64,000 nt of DNA, from the NCBI RefSeq assembly GCF_014694385.1, contig NZ_JAAOCA010000022.1:51974-115973 (forward strand), in the 5' to 3' direction. Positions 60,650 through 64,000 of this stretch are shown one piece after another. The first letter of the stretch is position 1; every line of letters starts with the position of its first letter. A model generated the notes under the pieces. That model did not search any database and had not been told where the DNA came from. It saw nothing but the letters and a program-made list of their open reading frames with translations. This DNA comes from Pseudomonas typographi. GTDB taxonomy: Bacteria > Pseudomonadota > Gammaproteobacteria > Pseudomonadales > Pseudomonadaceae. The translations under genes were made by a program, and so were the position numbers.

Positions 60650-61275
60650 CGGGCCCGCAACGCGTAACCCTGGCCATGACCGGGGCCTCCGGCGCACAGT
60701 ACGGCCTGCGCCTGCTCGATTGCTTGGTCAGCGAAGACCGCGAAGTGCATTTTTTGATCTCGCGGGCCGCGCAATTGGTGATGGCCACTGAAACCGATGT
60801 CACGCTGCCGGCCAAGCCGCAAGCGATGCAGGCATTCCTCACCGAGTACACCGGGGCGGCCAACGGGCAAATCCGCGTGTACGGCAAAGAAGACTGGATG
60901 TCGCCCGTGGCGTCTGGTTCCGGTGCGCCTTCGGCGATGGTGGTGGTGCCCTGTTCCACGGGCACCCTGTCGGCGATTGCCACCGGGGCGTGTAACAACT
61001 TGATCGAGCGTGCTGCCGATGTGGCGCTCAAAGAGCGCCGGCAGTTGATCCTGGTGCCGCGTGAGGCCCCGTATTCGAGCATCCACCTTGAAAACATGCT
61101 CAAGCTGTCGAATCTCGGGGCGACCATTTTGCCAGCGTCGCCGGGCTTTTATCATCAGCCGCAAACCATCGACGACCTGATTGACTTCGTGGTCGCGCGG
61201 GTGCTCAACCTGCTCGACATCCCCCAAGACATGCTGCCGCGCTGGGGCGAACATCACCTGGGGGGCGACGAATGA
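60646..61275 (+). CDS. ubiX: Flavin prenyltransferase UbiX
   Basis: A 209-residue flavin-binding enzyme making prenylated FMN for UbiD. Signature parts are TLAMTGASGAQYGLRLLD, VVPCSTGTLSAIATGACNNLI, LILVPREAPYSSIHLENMLKL and ASPGFYHQPQTIDDLIDFV. It overlaps mpl and the downstream lipoprotein gene by four bases each. Confidence 0.96.
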   Translation: MTGPQRVTLAMTGASGAQYGLRLLDCLVSEDREVHFLISRAAQLVMATETDVTLPAKPQAMQAFLTEYTGAANGQIRVYGKEDWMSPVASGSGAPSAMVVVPCSTGTLSAIATGACNNLIERAADVALKERRQLILVPREAPYSSIHLENMLKLSNLGATILPASPGFYHQPQTIDDLIDFVVARVLNLLDIPQDMLPRWGEHHLGGDE

Positions 61276-61562
61276 AGCATAAGGGTGCGCTGTTTTGCCT
61301 GGCGCTGGCGCTGCTCACCGGCTGCGCCAGCCTGCGCACGCTCGATGCGGCCAAGCCCGGCGCGCCGTTGGTGTATTCCGGCACCCGCCTGGATTGGTAT
61401 GCGCTACAGGGGGGCTGCTGCGCCAAAGATCGTTTCGGCGCCCAGGCGCCGGCTTGGCCACAGCTGGACTTGCCGGCCAGCGCCGTGTTTGACACGGTGG
61501 TGTTGCCATTGGCGCTGCTGGTCTCGCTCGGGGTGAATTACCGGGCGCAAGGGGGGTTATAA
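61272..61562 (+). CDS. YceK/YidQ-family lipoprotein
   Basis: A 96-residue lipoprotein with lipobox LLTGC at Cys18, then SLRTLDAAKPGAPLVYSGTRLDWYAL and a late hydrophobic VFDTVVLPLALLVSLG, typical of the YceK/DUF1375 group of unknown function. It overlaps ubiX by four bases. Confidence 0.85.
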   Translation: MKHKGALFCLALALLTGCASLRTLDAAKPGAPLVYSGTRLDWYALQGGCCAKDRFGAQAPAWPQLDLPASAVFDTVVLPLALLVSLGVNYRAQGGL

Positions 61563-61671
61563 CGCCAACCCTGCGGGGCGGCGGAAGCTTCAACCGGCAC
61601 TAACGGCTACGCACTCGCCAAAATGGGTGCATAGCTGTTGCCCTTGCAGCATGCGCTTGCCAACGCCCCGG

Positions 61672-62313
61672 TTACTTTCCAAGCTTTCTCAATTCATCCG
61701 ATTCCACCACCCGCACACCGGCTTGCTCTTCCAGCGCCAGCCGCCACAGCGCGCGCGCCAAGTGCTGCGCCTCGATGCCGTGGTATTTGCCCGGGATCAT
61801 CCGTGACAAAGGGCCGGCCAGCTGTTCGGCCAGGCGCGGCGCGGCACGGTTGCCCAACAACAGCGAAGGCCGGGCGAGGGTGAGCTGCGGCCAGCCTTGT
61901 GCCTGCAGCGATCGCTCCATTTGCCCCTTTACTTGGTTGAAAAACAACGAGGCCTCTGGCGCGGCGTCGACGGCGCTGATCACCAGCAGGTGGCGCGCGC
62001 CTAGTTCGCGGGCACGGGCGGCGAAGGCCACGACCAAGTCATGATCCACTGCGCGAAAGGCATCCTGCGAGCCGGCCTGTTTGAGGGTAGTGCCCAGGCA
62101 GCAGAAGGCGATGTCGACCTGGCCATTGAGCTGGGGCAGCAAATCCCCCAGGTCACCCACCGGGTTTTCCAGGTGCGGATGTGCCGCCAGCGGCCGGCGG
62201 CTAGGGGCCAGTACTCGGCATACGGTAGGTTCGCTGAGCACGCGGTCGAGCAAATGCTCGCCGGTCAGCCCGGTCGCACCGGCCAATAAGATGTGCTGCG
62301 GTGTGAGATACAT
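61672..62313 (-). CDS. NAD(P)-binding oxidoreductase, TIP30/HTATIP2-like SDR
   Basis: A 213-residue atypical SDR: ILLAGATGLTGEHLLDRVL at the N-terminus, DIAFCCLGTTLKQAGSQDAFRAVDHD, HLLVISAVDA and KGQMERSLQAQGWPQLTLARPSLLLGNR. It lacks a long C-terminal substrate domain. The family has redox or regulatory roles; the substrate is unknown. Downstream of the MORN/caspase-like gene on the same strand with a 34-base gap, so likely co-transcribed. Confidence 0.85.
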   Translation of the reverse strand: MYLTPQHILLAGATGLTGEHLLDRVLSEPTVCRVLAPSRRPLAAHPHLENPVGDLGDLLPQLNGQVDIAFCCLGTTLKQAGSQDAFRAVDHDLVVAFAARARELGARHLLVISAVDAAPEASLFFNQVKGQMERSLQAQGWPQLTLARPSLLLGNRAAPRLAEQLAGPLSRMIPGKYHGIEAQHLARALWRLALEEQAGVRVVESDELRKLGK

Positions 62314-62347
62314 CTGCGGTTCCCTCCTGTAGGCCTCTGTTTTGAGC

Positions 62348-64000
62348 TTAGCGGGTGGCCGGGAGTTTCACGTCCTTGGCCCAAGCGCTTTGCAAGGCGC
62401 GGCTGGCTTGTTGCCCGCGCAAGCGCTGCCAGTGCTCGAGCACCGCCTTTGGCGCCCACAGTTGCGGCTCGGAGGCCTCGAAATTTTCGGCGGCCTCGCG
62501 CTGGGCGACGATGGCGCTGGCCCGGGTGAAGGCTTCCCGCAAGTCGTCGGTTTGGTTCAGCGCTTGGGCGAACAGGGCATCGCCAAAATAGGTGAAATCG
62601 GCCTCTTCAGAGCACCCAAACGATACCCGGTCGGCCCGCGAGGCGGCCATCACCAAGGTGTGGGCGTCCTTGAGGGCCGGTACGAACCCGCCGGAATAAC
62701 AGGCCGAAATGACTACCACCTTGTCGCGCTGCTTTAACGGCGCCAGCACCGAGGCCAACTCGTCGGCGGGCAGGTCGCTCAATTGCAGGCGTGGCTGGTC
62801 TAGCACCAGCTCGTGGTCGTGGCTGCCATGGCTGGTAAGGTAGATAAAAATCAAATCTTCCGGGCCGGTACGTTGGGCCAGTACCTGCACCGCACGGCTG
62901 AGGGTTTCACGGCTGGCCATGGGGCGGTCGCCAAGGTGGTCACGGTGGTTCACCAGCGTGACCTGGCCGCGGGCGCCGAAGCGTGTGGCCAGCAAGCGGG
63001 TCACGTAATCGGCCTCACGCAGGAACACGCTTTGCTGGCCATCACCGGCCACCACCAAGCTGTAGAGTTCCAGGGCCGGGGTCGATGGCGGAACCTGTGC
63101 CAGCGCGGCATCGAGCAACCGCCCCTGGTTGAGTAAGCCCACTTCGAGCGGATCGGGCAATAGGCGGCCGCGCTCGTCGCGTATACGTTGGCCGTTGGCC
63201 CAGTAGCCGCTTTCTACATGGCCGTCCTGGTGGGTCAGGGTGCCCTGGCCGTGGTAACTGTCGTTCTGAAACTGGCCCTGGTACTGGGTGCCGTCGGCCA
63301 GGGCCAGGCGGCCGTTACCGTTAAAGTGCCAGTCGACGAAGTCGCCCACGTAATGGCTGCCGTCAGCGCCGATCAACTCACCCTTGCCGTTGGGCGCGCC
63401 GTTCTTGAATTCACCCACCCACACATCGCCCGCTTGGGTTTCATAGCGCCCACGGCCTTCGATGTGGCCATTGTTGAAGCCACCGGTGTATTGGTCGCCA
63501 TCGGCATTGCTGAAGTTACCATGGCCTTGCAACTCACCGTTGGTGAAACGCCCGCTGAACTGGTTGCCGACTTCATCGCTGCGCACACCTTCACCGTTGA
63601 GCTTGCCGTGCGCGAATTGCCCCTGCAATTGGGTGCCATCGTCCAGCTCAAGGTGGCCGTCGCCGGAAAACTCACCTTGCTTGAAGCCGCCCCGGTAACT
63701 GCGCCCCGGCTCCTTGAGGCTGCCTTCGCCTTCGAACAGGCCCGCGCGGAATTGGCCGCGGTAAACCTGGCCATCGCTACCGTGCCATTGGCCATTGCCA
63801 TCGTATTGGCCGTCCTTGAAGCCGCCCTGGTAGCCACTGCCATTGGGGTAGTCGATACGCCCCTGGCCCTGCAGCAGCCCACCCACGACCTCACCCCGGT
63901 AGCGCCCGCCATCGGGCAGCTTTGCATCTGGCGGCAGCAGCGGTTCGCCCTTTCCGCAGGCACAGAGCATCAACGCGAGGGCAAGGGGTAGGGGTAGGGG
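62348..64000 (-). CDS. MORN-repeat and C13/caspase-like lipoprotein, start beyond the window
   Basis: The frame is open to base 64000. The residues before the visible part read PLPLPLALALMLCAC, the end of a lipoprotein signal, so the true start lies outside. After the Cys come about ten MORN repeats of 23 residues (for example QYTGGFNNGHIEGRGRYE, HYVGDFVDWHFNGNGRLA). From about residue 300 a peptidase C13-like domain follows, with the catalytic His in IYLTSHGSHDHE and the catalytic Cys in VVISACYSGGF. MORN modules bind membranes or proteins; C13 enzymes cleave after Asn/Asp. The substrate and function are unknown. It precedes the TIP30-like gene. Confidence 0.87.
   Translation of the reverse strand, partial: PLPLPLALALMLCACGKGEPLLPPDAKLPDGGRYRGEVVGGLLQGQGRIDYPNGSGYQGGFKDGQYDGNGQWHGSDGQVYRGQFRAGLFEGEGSLKEPGRSYRGGFKQGEFSGDGHLELDDGTQLQGQFAHGKLNGEGVRSDEVGNQFSGRFTNGELQGHGNFSNADGDQYTGGFNNGHIEGRGRYETQAGDVWVGEFKNGAPNGKGELIGADGSHYVGDFVDWHFNGNGRLALADGTQYQGQFQNDSYHGQGTLTHQDGHVESGYWANGQRIRDERGRLLPDPLEVGLLNQGRLLDAALAQVPPSTPALELYSLVVAGDGQQSVFLREADYVTRLLATRFGARGQVTLVNHRDHLGDRPMASRETLSRAVQVLAQRTGPEDLIFIYLTSHGSHDHELVLDQPRLQLSDLPADELASVLAPLKQRDKVVVISACYSGGFVPALKDAHTLVMAASRADRVSFGCSEEADFTYFGDALFAQALNQTDDLREAFTRASAIVAQREAAENFEASEPQLWAPKAVLEHWQRLRGQQASRALQSAWAKDVKLPATR

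Noticed and set aside
63188..63991. A 267-codon plus-strand frame, Val/Ala-rich, opposite the MORN repeats
   Set aside because: The periodic MORN codons produce a repetitive reverse frame; the minus-strand product is a recognisable domain protein.
1..64000. CRISPR arrays, tRNA or rRNA genes, prophage or intact transposase genes
   Set aside because: No regularly spaced repeats, clover-leaf sequences, rRNA segments or recombinase proteins were recognised.

Overview
The window is chromosomal DNA of a Pseudomonas, most likely the P. putida group. The block nrdR-ribD-ribE-ribBA-ribH-nusB-thiL-pgpA, ribA, dxs-ispA-xseB, followed later by ppa, mtfA, dedA, an aldehyde dehydrogenase with its sigma54 activator, mpl, ubiX and a yceK-type lipoprotein, is the gene order I know from that group. 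High GC coding, OprD and OprG/OmpW porins and short SD-led operons agree. The assignment is by recalled synteny, not by a search.

Layout. 1-3.5 kb: an MFS efflux gene cut by the window edge, a class I aminotransferase, and a divergent, AT-rich CysB-like regulator. 3.50-3.66 kb: a 159-bp inverted-repeat element that looks like a MITE or IS remnant. 3.7-10.9 kb: a tightly coupled eight-gene operon (GntR regulator, AprA-like flavoprotein, AprB-like two-cluster ferredoxin, sulfonate-type ABC transporter, HEAT-repeat protein, zinc-binding DUF971 protein). 11-18.9 kb: housekeeping and small metabolic genes (quinone-reductase-like MDR, RNase T2, two nucleotide-sugar-type SDRs, OprG with an Anr-like box, an aldo/keto reductase, CnoX, a YbaY lipoprotein). 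19-28.9 kb: the riboflavin/thiamine/isoprenoid core.

29-53 kb is an accessory catabolic region set between xseB and ppa. It holds an unrecognised zinc-ribbon protein; an L-talarate/galactarate dehydratase plus sugar-acid MFS transporter behind two identical palindromic operators; a LysR-controlled cassette of a DSD1-type PLP enzyme, YfcC carrier, M20 amidohydrolase, RidA protein and tartrate/D-malate dehydrogenase; and a LysR-controlled ten-gene run for 3-hydroxybenzoate/gentisate degradation. That last run carries extra genes (KstD-like flavoprotein, OprD porin, two paralogous VOC proteins, an SDR with Phe at the catalytic Tyr position, an MFS carrier), suggesting an uncharacterised upstream route into gentisate.

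53-64 kb returns to core genes and ends in a MORN-repeat/C13-caspase-like lipoprotein running off the right edge.

The most interesting systems are the AprBA-like/ABC/HEAT/DUF971 operon, the extended gentisate cluster and the DSD1-M20-RidA cassette. I saw no rRNA, tRNA, CRISPR array, intact transposase, phage gene or FMN riboswitch.
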